Below the pieces are notes generated by a model, which searched no databases, was not told where the DNA came from, and saw nothing but the letters and a program-made list of their open reading frames with translations. Shown here in pieces: positions 22,751 to 29,195 of a stretch of DNA of 64,000 nt. Positions within the stretch are counted from its first letter, which is position 1; the number at the start of each line of letters is the position of its first letter. Source of the stretch: Raineyella antarctica (lineage in GTDB: Bacteria > Actinomycetota > Actinomycetes > Propionibacteriales > Propionibacteriaceae); NCBI RefSeq assembly GCF_900092135.1, contig NZ_FMYF01000001.1, positions 256,883 to 320,882 of the forward strand. Direction: 5' to 3'. Position numbers and translations under genes: made by a program.

Positions 22751-23824
22751 GTGGCACTCACCATCGGAATCGTCGGTCTCCCGAACGCAGGCAAGTCAAC
22801 GCTGTTCAACGCGCTGACCCGCAACAACGTCCTCGCGGCGAACTACCCGTTCGCCACCATCGAGCCGAACGTCGGCGTGGTCGGAGTGCCCGACGCGCGG
22901 TTGAAGGTCCTCGCGGACCTGTACGGCTCGCAGCGGATCCTGCCCGCCACGGTGTCCTTCGTCGACATCGCCGGCATCGTCAAGGGCGCTTCCCAGGGCG
23001 AGGGCATGGGCAATGCGTTCCTGGCCAACATCCGCGAGGCCGACGCGATCTGCCAGGTCACCCGGGTCTTCGATGACCCCGATGTGACCCATGTCGACGG
23101 CGAGGTCAACCCGGCCAACGACATCGACACGATCACCACAGAGCTGATCCTGGCCGACATCCAGACCCTGGAGAAGGCCATGCCGCGCCTGGAGAAGGAG
23201 GCGCGGATCAAGAAGGAGTCCAAGCCCAAGTACGAGGCCTGGCAGCAGGCGTACGACACCCTCTCCGAGGGCAAGGGCGTCTACGCGGCAGGCCTGGACC
23301 TGGAGCCGCTGCGCGAGCTCTTCCTGCTCACCGCCAAGCCCTTCATCTACGTCTTCAACTGCGACCAGGACGAGCTGTCGGACGAGGACAAGAAGGCCCG
23401 GATGCGCGAGATCGTGGCGCCGGCCGAGGCGATCTTCCTGGATGCCAAGTTCGAGTCCGAACTGGTGGAGATGGAGGAGGACGAGGCCCGCGAGTTCCTC
23501 GCCGAGATGGGCGTGGAGGAGCCGGGCCTGGACGTGCTGGCCCGCGTCGGCTACGAGACCCTCGGGCTCCAGTCGTACCTGACGGCCGGCCCCAAGGAGG
23601 CGCGCGCCTGGACGATCCACAAGGGCTGGACCGCTCCTCAGGCCGCCGGCGTCATCCACACGGACTTCGAGAAGGGCTTCATCAAGGCCCAGATCGTCTC
23701 CTTCGACGACCTGGTCGAGGCCGGCTCCGAGCAGGAGGCCAAGGCCCACGGCAAGCTGCGCCTGGAGGGCAAGGACTACGTCATGCAGGACGGCGACGTG
23801 GTCGAATTTCGATTTAATGTGTAG
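22751..23824 (+). CDS. ychF: redox-regulated ATPase YchF
   Basis: OBG-family P-loop protein (357 residues) with G1 loop GLPNAGKST (residues 9-17), FVDIAGIVKGASQGEG, the NCDQDE segment replacing NKxD, and a C-terminal TGS-like domain ending GDVVEFRFNV. It binds ATP and ribosomes. GTG start 8 nt below TAGACT (22737-22742): leaderless. Codon use changes at the very end: GAA TTT CGA TTT AAT precede GTG-TAG, whereas the rest of the gene prefers G/C-ending codons. A GC-rich version of the same final codons lies at 24878-24898, suggesting that the 3' end was replaced by inserted DNA. Confidence 0.97.
   Translation: MALTIGIVGLPNAGKSTLFNALTRNNVLAANYPFATIEPNVGVVGVPDARLKVLADLYGSQRILPATVSFVDIAGIVKGASQGEGMGNAFLANIREADAICQVTRVFDDPDVTHVDGEVNPANDIDTITTELILADIQTLEKAMPRLEKEARIKKESKPKYEAWQQAYDTLSEGKGVYAAGLDLEPLRELFLLTAKPFIYVFNCDQDELSDEDKKARMREIVAPAEAIFLDAKFESELVEMEEDEAREFLAEMGVEEPGLDVLARVGYETLGLQSYLTAGPKEARAWTIHKGWTAPQAAGVIHTDFEKGFIKAQIVSFDDLVEAGSEQEAKAHGKLRLEGKDYVMQDGDVVEFRFNV
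23804..23824 (+). other. ychF 3'-end copy 1 (attachment-like site, in use)
   Basis: The functional end of ychF (E-F-R-F-N-V-stop), ending TTT CGA TTT AAT GTG TAG. It differs from the GC-rich copy at 24878-24898 mostly at silent wobble positions, plus a different stop codon. The TAG is at the centre of an inverted repeat, AATGTG-TAGT-CACATT (23816-23831). Confidence 0.6.
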
Positions 23825-23831
23825 TCACATT
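23816..23831. repeat. inverted repeat centred on the ychF stop codon
   Basis: Perfect 6-bp arms AATGTG and CACATT separated by TAGT. Could be a recombinase core site or an operator for a nearby antitoxin. Confidence 0.5.
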
Positions 23832-23844
23832 CCGATTCGACGTC
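23830..23844 (+). repeat. degenerate ychF 3'-end copy
   Basis: TTCCGATTCGACGTC, five nt after the ychF stop, matches the GC-rich terminal sequence TTCCGCTTCAACGTC at 13 of 15 positions (F-R-F-D-V when translated). Possibly the remnant of an earlier 3' end pushed downstream. Confidence 0.4.
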
Positions 23845-23884
23845 AGGCCTTCTGCTGCCTTGAGCACCAGAACGTTGGTCGCCA

Positions 23885-24149
23885 CCAGTAGTGGGTCGTC
23901 GGGCCGGTCGGCCCGTGAGCGCCCAGGAATGGTGGCTGGCTAGGCTCTTCGCTGTGGACGAACTGGACCTGGTGGAGCGCGTCACCTCGTGGGGTGTCGG
24001 TATGGGACGCCGCTCGACCATCGAGCGCGCTCGGTTCCTCGACCCGGTGGTGAACGGAATCCTGCTGCGCGACCACCTGCAGATCGACGACATGGACGCG
24101 GGATGCGAAAGAGTTCGGCATCGATCGGCCGCCGGTTCGCGCTTGGCAC
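23885..24149 (+). pseudogene. probable disrupted gene before the RelE-type toxin
   Basis: This stretch has coding-like composition but no intact gene. One frame reads about 65 residues without a stop (GTG at 23954: VDELDLVERVTSWGVGMGRR... to DDMDAG); a shift near 24105 then gives AKEFGIDRPPVRAWHVWS running straight into the toxin gene. I do not recognise the family. A frameshift joining the two pieces is plausible; chance reading is possible in this GC-rich DNA. Confidence 0.3.
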
Positions 24150-24500
24150 GTGTGGAGCGTCGACGTCGAGCTGGTCGAGGATTGGCTCGATTCGCTCGAC
24201 GAAGGGTCATGGAGGCAGGTGATGGCCGCTCTTGAGCTTCTGCGGGAGCTCGGGCCCCAACTCGGCCGGCCTCTCGTGGACACGGTGACTGCTTCTCGGC
24301 ACAAGGACATGAAGGAACTCGGGCCGGGCTCCTCGGGGCGGTCCGAGCTGCGCTTGATCTTCGCTTTCGACCCTGAGCGGCGGGCGATCATGCTGTTGGC
24401 GGGTGACAAAGCCGGCAACTGGACGCGCTGGTACAGGAAGCGCATCCCCGTTGCCGACGACCTGTTCGACGAGCACCTACGTAGGTTGAGAGGAGAGTGA
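24150..24500 (+). CDS. RelE/ParE-family (HigB-like) toxin
   Basis: 116-residue protein resembling the gp49/HigB-like toxins common in actinobacteria: WSVDVELVEDWLDSLD at the N-terminus, LGRPLVDTV, then KELGPGSSGRSELRLIFAFDP, LLAGDKAGNWTRWY and the terminal DDLFDEHL. These toxins cleave mRNA on the ribosome. The GTG start lacks a clear ribosome-binding site, and the frame continues upstream into the disrupted region. Antitoxin gene follows after 5 nt. Confidence 0.85.
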   Translation: MWSVDVELVEDWLDSLDEGSWRQVMAALELLRELGPQLGRPLVDTVTASRHKDMKELGPGSSGRSELRLIFAFDPERRAIMLLAGDKAGNWTRWYRKRIPVADDLFDEHLRRLRGE

Positions 24501-24505
24501 GCGCG

Positions 24506-24820
24506 ATGGCGCTGAGCTATGAGGACTACCTCGCCAAGCACCCTGTGGACGCTGAGGCGCGTGCGCAGATCGAGGAACACAAGGCCCGCATGCTCGCTGA
24601 GGTGCGGGCGTACCGGCTGCGCGAGCTCCGGGAGCAGGCGGGCCTCACCCAGGCCCAGCTGGCAGAACGGATCGGTGTCGGTCAGCGCCAGGTCTCCAAG
24701 ATCGAGCACGGCGACCTCGACAACGCGAAGATCGGCACGATCCGCAGCTATCTCGAAGCCATTGGCGGTGGGCTCGCCATCGAGTACGTGATCGGCGACC
24801 AGCGGATCCAGGTCGCCTGA
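24506..24820 (+). CDS. XRE-family antitoxin partner of the RelE-type toxin
   Basis: 104 residues. Helical N-terminus (LSYEDYLAKHPVDAEARAQI), then a Cro/C1 helix-turn-helix from about residue 38 (LREQAGLTQAQLAERIGVGQRQVSKIEHGD) and a short tail ending GDQRIQVA. This architecture is the usual antitoxin for gp49/HigB-like toxins and would also repress the pair. ATG 24506 follows GAGAGGAGAG; GTG 24497 would overlap the toxin stop. Confidence 0.87.
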   Translation: MALSYEDYLAKHPVDAEARAQIEEHKARMLAEVRAYRLRELREQAGLTQAQLAERIGVGQRQVSKIEHGDLDNAKIGTIRSYLEAIGGGLAIEYVIGDQRIQVA

Positions 24821-24861
24821 CGGCAGCCGACCGGAACATCCCGCACCCATGACGTTGTCAT

Positions 24862-24898
24862 GTGCCGTAACGCGGGGGAGTTCCGCTTCAACGTCTGA
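24862..24898 (+). repeat. ychF 3'-end copy 2 with shared flank (GC-rich, likely ancestral)
   Basis: The last 21 nt encode E-F-R-F-N-V-stop with codons typical of this genome, ending TTC CGC TTC AAC GTC TGA. No gene reads into it: the preceding sequence does not match YchF. The 37 nt from GTGCCG to the stop match 26402-26438 at 27 of 37 positions, including GTGCCG and AACGCGG outside the YchF-like part. Interpreted as the displaced original end of ychF and the right junction of an inserted cassette. Confidence 0.55.
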
Positions 24899-24904
24899 GC
24901 CGAT

Positions 24905-25153
24905 ATGACCAGGTTGTTGGGTCTGGCTCGCCGGATCGGTCACGGGATCTTCTCCCTGATCATGGCCGTCTGCTTCATTGTTGGTGTCGGGGTCGGTCTG
25001 GCGTATGCCAAGGACGCCCTCGACCGGCAGCCCATCATCTGGGGGACATACGCCGAAGAGGACTGTGAGCCTCGTGTCCATGGCTGCGAGAGCATCGGGC
25101 GCTGGGTCAGCGATGACGGCGTCATCGTCAAGGAACGCATCCATCTGGCGTGA
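24905..25153 (+). CDS. small single-pass membrane protein coupled to orphan higA
   Basis: 82 residues: short basic N-terminus (MTRLLGLARRIGHG), one hydrophobic segment (about residues 15-35, FSLIMAVCFIVGVGVGLAYA) and an exposed C-terminal part with two cysteines (CEPRVHGCESIG) and GRWVSDDGVIVKERIHL. Short actinobacterial proteins of this style exist but I know no function. Its TGA overlaps the GTG of the following higA copy (GTGA), the arrangement normally seen between toxin and antitoxin genes. It starts 6 nt after the ychF-like copy 2. Confidence 0.6.
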   Translation: MTRLLGLARRIGHGIFSLIMAVCFIVGVGVGLAYAKDALDRQPIIWGTYAEEDCEPRVHGCESIGRWVSDDGVIVKERIHLA

Positions 25154-25467
25154 GTGGCACGGACGGGACCACCACTGAGAAGTGGGCGCCCGTGCACCCT
25201 GGCGAGGTTCTCATGGAGGACTTTCTCAAGGGTTTCGGGATCACGCAGAACAAGTTGGCGGTCTCGATCGGTGTCTCCCCGCGCCGCATCAACGAGATCG
25301 TGCGCGGTCAGCGGCGTATCACGGCCGATACCGCGCTACGGCTGGGTCGATACTTCGGGATGGACCCGCAGTTCTGGATCAACCTGCAGTCGCACTATGA
25401 CCTCGAGGTCGAGATGGACGCTCTGGGTGACGCTCTCGACCGTATCGAGCCGCTCCGGACCGCGTGA
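25150..25467 (+). CDS. higA: orphan HigA-family antitoxin (copy 1)
   Basis: 105-residue HigA/VapI-type antitoxin: HPGEVLMEDFLKGFGITQ, helix-turn-helix NKLAVSIGVSPRRINEIVRG, and GMDPQFWINLQSHYDLE. From residue 7 it is identical to the HigA encoded at 26727-27041. No higB lies upstream; instead the gene is coupled to a small membrane protein. It could repress the higBA promoter in trans, neutralise HigB, or act with a different partner. Confidence 0.87.
   Translation: MSGTDGTTTEKWAPVHPGEVLMEDFLKGFGITQNKLAVSIGVSPRRINEIVRGQRRITADTALRLGRYFGMDPQFWINLQSHYDLEVEMDALGDALDRIEPLRTA
25171..25467 (+). repeat. recent 297-bp duplication, copy 1 of higA
   Basis: Matches 26745-27041 at a constant offset of 1574 with three substitutions in 297 nt (gag/gaa, cgt/cgc, gcg/gca) and no gaps. 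Homology starts at ACCACTGA just inside the gene and fades soon after the stop. Confidence 0.9.
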
Positions 25468-25568
25468 AGGCCGCTCCTGACCTGAAGGGGCTGTTGCTGT
25501 GACACGGTCTCTCAGCTTTCCAGAACAGGTCGCTCGGCAACCGCAGCATCGGCATCCGACCTTGTGGT

Positions 25569-25582
25569 ATATCGCGCGATAT
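25569..25582. promoter_or_regulatory. palindromic operator of the XRE-MNT/HepT module
   Basis: Perfect 14-bp palindrome ATATCGCGCGATAT, 9 bp before the ATG of the XRE-MNT gene. It overlaps a -10-like TATCAT (25580-25585), itself 6 nt before the ATG. Binding of the encoded XRE domain would block its own leaderless promoter. Confidence 0.6.
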
Positions 25583-25591
25583 CATGGCCGC

Positions 25592-26038
25592 ATGACGAAC
25601 GTCATCCGCGAGATGCGTGAGGCTGCGGGCCTCAGCCAGGCCGAGTTGGCGGAGCGGTCCGGGGTCGCGCAGCCGAACATCGCGGCGTACGAGGCCGGTC
25701 GACGCAGGGCTTCGGCGGCGATGCTGGAACGACTGCGTCAGGCGGCTCGCCCGCTACCGCATGACGCCCTCGCTGCCCATCGCGACGAGCTCGTCGCCCT
25801 GGCCAGCAGCTACGGCCTCAGTGATGTCCGCGTCTTCGGCTCCGCGGTGCGCGGTACCGACCGCCCGGGCAGCGACCTGGACATCCTGGTGACCCGCTCA
25901 CCAGGGACCGGACTGATGACCTTGGCTGCATTCGCCGAGCGGGCCAGTGAACTGCTCGGAGTCGAGGTCGATGTGGTGACCGATGGCGGTCTGCCCGCCG
26001 ACCACGAGATCCTGGCCACGGCCGTTGCCGTATGAACG
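25592..26038 (+). CDS. mntA: XRE domain fused to MNT-type nucleotidyltransferase (antitoxin)
   Basis: 147 residues: Cro/C1 helix-turn-helix (residues 1-50, AAGLSQAELAERSGVAQPNI) followed by a minimal nucleotidyltransferase with the exact GSX10DXD signature (G83-S84, D95, D97) and a third acidic residue near D127 (VEVDVV). In MntA/HepT systems the MNT antitoxin AMPylates a tyrosine of the HepT RNase. The fused XRE domain adds a DNA-binding unit to an antitoxin that usually lacks one. The stop TGA overlaps the hepT ATG. ATG 25592 is preferred over a 31-residue upstream extension, which would include the operator. Confidence 0.9.
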
Positions 26039-26373
26039 CACGGGATGCCGCCGCGCTGCGCGAGATCGTCCGCCTGTGTGACGTCGGAGCGGATCTGGTC
26101 GCCCGTGGTCATGAGTGGTACGTCGGTGACCCCGACAACGTGCCGGGTCTGGCGGCGGAGTCACTGATCATCAAGATCGGGGAGAACGTCGCCCGCCTGA
26201 GCGCCGACACGACGGACCGGCACCCCACCGTTCCCTGGTCGTTGATCAGGCGGATGCGCGACCGACTGGCCCATCACTACGAGGGGACCGACTACGAGGC
26301 TGTCTGGGACACGCTTGTGGTCGACCTGCCGACGATCCGGACTTACCTTGCCGAGGTGAATGAAGCGGGGTGA
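26035..26373 (+). CDS. hepT: HepT-type HEPN ribonuclease toxin
   Basis: 112-residue HEPN/DUF86 protein with the catalytic RX4HXY motif MRDRLAHHYEG near residue 80 and the upstream LAAESLIIKIGENVARL helix. Partner of the XRE-MNT antitoxin just upstream; the genes overlap by ATGA. The conserved tyrosine of the motif is the known AMPylation target in studied pairs. Toxicity and RNA target are inferred from the family. The start may be this ATG or one codon earlier. Confidence 0.88.
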   Translation, partial: NARDAAALREIVRLCDVGADLVARGHEWYVGDPDNVPGLAAESLIIKIGENVARLSADTTDRHPTVPWSLIRRMRDRLAHHYEGTDYEAVWDTLVVDLPTIRTYLAEVNEAG

Positions 26374-26401
26374 TGTCGACGGGCCGGCGCGTGAGGTCTT
26401 G

Positions 26402-26438
26402 GTGCCGGAACGCGGTCGCGTTCAGGTTTAACGTATAG
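26402..26438 (+). repeat. ychF 3'-end copy 3 with shared flank
   Basis: The last 24 nt read V-A-F-R-F-N-V-stop, ending TTC AGG TTT AAC GTA TAG, one residue off the YchF terminus. The 37-nt block aligns without gaps to 24862-24898 (27 of 37 identical). Its end overlaps the operator-like repeat before higB, so part of the similarity could be due to that function. Confidence 0.45.
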
Positions 26439-26449
26439 CGTTATTAACG
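26429..26449. promoter_or_regulatory. operator-like repeats upstream of higBA
   Basis: TAACG-TATAG-CGTTA (26429-26443) is an inverted repeat with 5-bp arms, followed by a further half-site TTAACG (26444-26449). A -10-like TACGCT (26458-26463) lies 7 nt before the higB GTG. Probable HigA binding region. Confidence 0.5.
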
Positions 26450-26470
26450 TGACGCGGTACGCTGGTCGTC

Positions 26471-26752
26471 GTGATCAGGTCCTTCGCTGACAAGGCGACC
26501 GAGCGGCTCTGGCATCGTGAGAAGGTGCCGTCGATCGATCCCCGGGTCCAGCAGGCGACGATCCGCAAGTTGACGCAGATCCACGCTGCTCGCTACCTCG
26601 ATTCGCTCCGCGTGCCGCCGGGGAACCGGTTGGAGGCTCTGAAGGGCGATCGAGCTGGGCAGCACAGCATCCGGGTCAACGACCAGTGGCGAATCTGTTT
26701 CACCTGGACCGAAGGAGGTGCTGAGGATGTCGAACTCGTCGACTACCACTGA
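26471..26752 (+). CDS. higB: HigB-family toxin
   Basis: 93-residue RelE-fold toxin of the plasmid-maintenance killer type: IRSFADKATERLWHREK, QQATIRKLTQIHAARYLDSL, PPGNRLEALKGDRAGQHSIR and VNDQWRICFTWTEGGAEDV. Such toxins cleave mRNA at the ribosome. Probably leaderless from GTG. Overlaps higA by 26 nt, the usual toxin-first HigBA order. Confidence 0.93.
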   Translation: MIRSFADKATERLWHREKVPSIDPRVQQATIRKLTQIHAARYLDSLRVPPGNRLEALKGDRAGQHSIRVNDQWRICFTWTEGGAEDVELVDYH

Positions 26753-27041
26753 AAAGTGGGCGCCCGTGCACCCTGGCGAGGTTCTCATGGAGGACTTTCT
26801 CAAGGGTTTCGGGATCACGCAGAACAAGTTGGCGGTCTCGATCGGTGTCTCCCCGCGCCGCATCAACGAGATCGTGCGCGGTCAGCGGCGTATCACGGCC
26901 GATACCGCGCTACGGCTGGGTCGATACTTCGGGATGGACCCGCAGTTCTGGATCAACCTGCAGTCGCACTATGACCTCGAGGTCGAGATGGACGCTCTGG
27001 GTGACGCTCTCGACCGCATCGAGCCGCTCCGGACCGCATGA
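26727..27041 (+). CDS. higA: HigA-family antitoxin (copy 2)
   Basis: 104 residues, helix-turn-helix of the HigA/VapI family (NKLAVSIGVSPRRINEIVRG). ATG 26727 follows AAGGAGGTG inside the higB 3' end. Cognate antitoxin and repressor of higB. Near-identical at DNA level to the orphan copy at 25150-25467. Confidence 0.93.
   Translation: MSNSSTTTEKWAPVHPGEVLMEDFLKGFGITQNKLAVSIGVSPRRINEIVRGQRRITADTALRLGRYFGMDPQFWINLQSHYDLEVEMDALGDALDRIEPLRTA
26745..27041 (+). repeat. recent 297-bp duplication, copy 2 of higA
   Basis: Second copy of the repeat described at 25171-25467; this copy sits in its natural place behind higB and is likely the donor. Confidence 0.9.
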
Positions 27042-27207
27042 AGGCGGAAGAACCTGACGTGCCGGATGCATGGCGCGAACTCGCCCACCGGGCGGTGGAC
27101 AACTTCGCTGGGTTTCCTCGGGCCCTGGTGGGGCCGGCTGCGAAGATCTGCGATGGCCACTCCGACATCGACGACCTGTGCAGTGGGACCCCGAGCCCAG
27201 ACGGGTA
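27038..27207 (+). pseudogene. possible truncated gene at the right edge of the island
   Basis: An ATG overlapping the higA stop (ATGA) opens a frame (MKAEEPDVPDAWRELAHRAV...) with plausible coding sequence for about 55 residues before it runs into the terminator of the opposite gene. No recognised domain. Either a remnant cut at the island boundary or chance. Confidence 0.25.
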
Positions 27208-27243
27208 CGGTGCTTCCGACCGCGGCCGCGGCCGGAAGCACCG
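27208..27243 (-). terminator. terminator downstream of the MFS-CBS gene
   Basis: Perfect 11-bp inverted repeat CGGTGCTTCCG / CGGAAGCACCG around a GC-rich, partly self-complementary 14-nt loop, 9 nt past the stop of the minus-strand gene; it can also serve the toxin genes on the other side. Confidence 0.75.
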
Positions 27244-27251
27244 TCGCTCGG

Positions 27252-29195
27252 TCACACCGCGGCGGGCACCTTGGTCGCCGTCGTGATGTCCTCGCGCTCG
27301 CGGAGGTACCCGGCGATCACTAGACGGTTGATCGCCGACCGGCTCACGATGCCCACGGGACGCGGGTTGTCACCGTCCAGCACCGGCACCTTCTTCAGCC
27401 TGGTGTCGGACAGGATGGCCACGGCATCGGCGATCGAGGCATTGACGTCGATGGTGATGACATCGCGGGTGGCCAGCCGGAGGACGTTCACGTCGGCCAG
27501 ATCGGTCATGGCGCGGTCGACGTCCTCGCCCGCATCCACCAGGTAGGTGTAGATCGAGGCCGAGGACGGGTGGTTCGCAGACAGGTAGCGCATGACGTCG
27601 CCGTCCGAGAGGAAGCCCGCCAGGGAGCCGTCCGCGTGCACTACCGGAGCCCCGGAGATGCCGCGCTCGGCGAAGGTCCGGAGGGCCTCCAGCACCGTCT
27701 GATCGGAGGTGAGCGTGTACACGTCCGGCTCCAGCACGGACGCCACGGTCGTCGCAGCGGAGAGCGAGGCTTCGGCCGGCTGCTCGACTCGTCCCCGGCG
27801 CGTCGCGGCGATGGCCAGCACGATGCCGATGAGCGAGGTCACGACGACAAGGGCCACCGCGCCACGGAAGCCGACGAGCTGGGCGTCGAAGTCGCTGGCG
27901 CTGCTGCCGAGGTTGGCCGCGGTGAGCGCGCCGTAGATGCCGGTGGCCAGGGACGTGCCCACGCAGCCGGCGATCTGGAAGCTGGTGGAGACCACCGCGA
28001 CGCCGTGGGGGCTGGTCTCCGGGTTGAGGCTGGAGAGGGCGAAGGTCTGGGAGGGGCCGATGACGAACGCGGTGGCGAGTACGGCCGGGACGTAGAGGAG
28101 ACCGAACAGCACGATGGAGGTTTGTCCGGCGGCCACGCCGACACACGTCACGAACACCGCCATGGCCAGGAAACCGAGCGGGATCGACCAACGACCGCCG
28201 TGGCGGTCGAAGAGCCGGCCGGCGATGGGTCCCATCACGACGGTGAGGAGGATGCCCGGGGCGAGAGTGAGGGACGCAACCATCGGCGCCGTGCCGTGCG
28301 CGCCCTGGAGGAAGAGCGGAATGATCACGTTCATGGCGAAGACGAAGAGCAGGCCGAGCATCGTCATCAGCACGCCGACGGTGAAGGCGGAGTTGGAGAA
28401 GGGCCGCAGGTTCAGCAGCGGGTGCTCGATGTGCTTCTGGCGGCGGATGAACAACCACAGGGCCACGAGTCCGACGACGCCGGAGACCAGCGTGTACACG
28501 AGGGATCCGCTGAAGGCTGCCGTGACGGCGTACAGCACGCCGCCCAGACCCACGGCGACCAGCAGGAAGGACGCAATGTCGAAGACCGGGCGTCCCAGGT
28601 CGGCGACTGTGCGCAGGATGATGGCTGAGGCCACCAGGAGGACCAGGGTGAGGGCACCGAAGGCCCACATCAGCGTGGTCCACGGCTGGGTGGTCAGCAT
28701 CGCACCGGAGAGCACGATGGCCAACGAGGGGCCGAGCGTGGTCATGGCCGCCATGATGCCCATGGTCAGGCCGAGCTTCTCGCGTGGGGCGACGGCAAGC
28801 GCGATGTTCATGCCGATCGGCGTGATCAGACCGGTACCCACGGCCTGGAGGAGGCGGCCGATGAGTAGCACTCCGAAGGTGGGCGCGAGGGCACCCACCA
28901 CCGAGCCGACCACCATGATGGCGAGCACGGCGACGACCAGCGGTCGGGTCGGGAAGCGGTGGTAGAGCACGACGGAGACCGGCACGAACACGGCCGCCAC
29001 CAGGAGGTACCCGGTCGTCAGCCACTGGACGGTGTTCACGTCGATGCCGAAGTCCTGCATGATCGGCGTGAAGGCGACGTTGAGGAAGGTCTCGTTGAAG
29101 GTGGCGAGAAAGGCGGCTGCAGCCGAGACCGCGATCATCCAGAGGGCGCGACCGCGCGAGGGCGCGGCGGAGTGCGATAGGTGTGTTGAAGGCAA
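27252..29195 (-). CDS. MFS (DHA2-like, 14-TM) transporter with C-terminal CBS pair
   Basis: Residues 1-465 form an MFS drug:H+ antiporter of the DHA2 group (FNETFLNVAFTPIMQDFGI, WLTTGYLLVAAVFVP, LLIGRLLQAVGTGLITPIG). About residues 490-640 form two CBS domains (VYTLTSDQTVLEALRTFAER with GISGAPVVHADGSLAGFLSD, and VITIDVNASIADAVAILSD with KKVPVLDGDNPRPVGIVSRS). CBS pairs usually bind adenine nucleotides, so export may respond to energy state or a signalling nucleotide; this is inference. TTG start with GGAG 5 nt upstream; no in-frame ATG or GTG precedes the first helix. Substrate unknown. Confidence 0.9.
   Translation of the reverse strand: MPSTHLSHSAAPSRGRALWMIAVSAAAAFLATFNETFLNVAFTPIMQDFGIDVNTVQWLTTGYLLVAAVFVPVSVVLYHRFPTRPLVVAVLAIMVVGSVVGALAPTFGVLLIGRLLQAVGTGLITPIGMNIALAVAPREKLGLTMGIMAAMTTLGPSLAIVLSGAMLTTQPWTTLMWAFGALTLVLLVASAIILRTVADLGRPVFDIASFLLVAVGLGGVLYAVTAAFSGSLVYTLVSGVVGLVALWLFIRRQKHIEHPLLNLRPFSNSAFTVGVLMTMLGLLFVFAMNVIIPLFLQGAHGTAPMVASLTLAPGILLTVVMGPIAGRLFDRHGGRWSIPLGFLAMAVFVTCVGVAAGQTSIVLFGLLYVPAVLATAFVIGPSQTFALSSLNPETSPHGVAVVSTSFQIAGCVGTSLATGIYGALTAANLGSSASDFDAQLVGFRGAVALVVVTSLIGIVLAIAATRRGRVEQPAEASLSAATTVASVLEPDVYTLTSDQTVLEALRTFAERGISGAPVVHADGSLAGFLSDGDVMRYLSANHPSSASIYTYLVDAGEDVDRAMTDLADVNVLRLATRDVITIDVNASIADAVAILSDTRLKKVPVLDGDNPRPVGIVSRSAINRLVIAGYLREREDITTATKVPAAV

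Noticed and set aside
23825-27290. Integrase, transposase or insertion-sequence ends in the toxin-antitoxin island
   Set aside because: All frames were read; no recombinase domain, no terminal inverted repeats with target duplication. Mobility is inferred only from the ychF-end copies.
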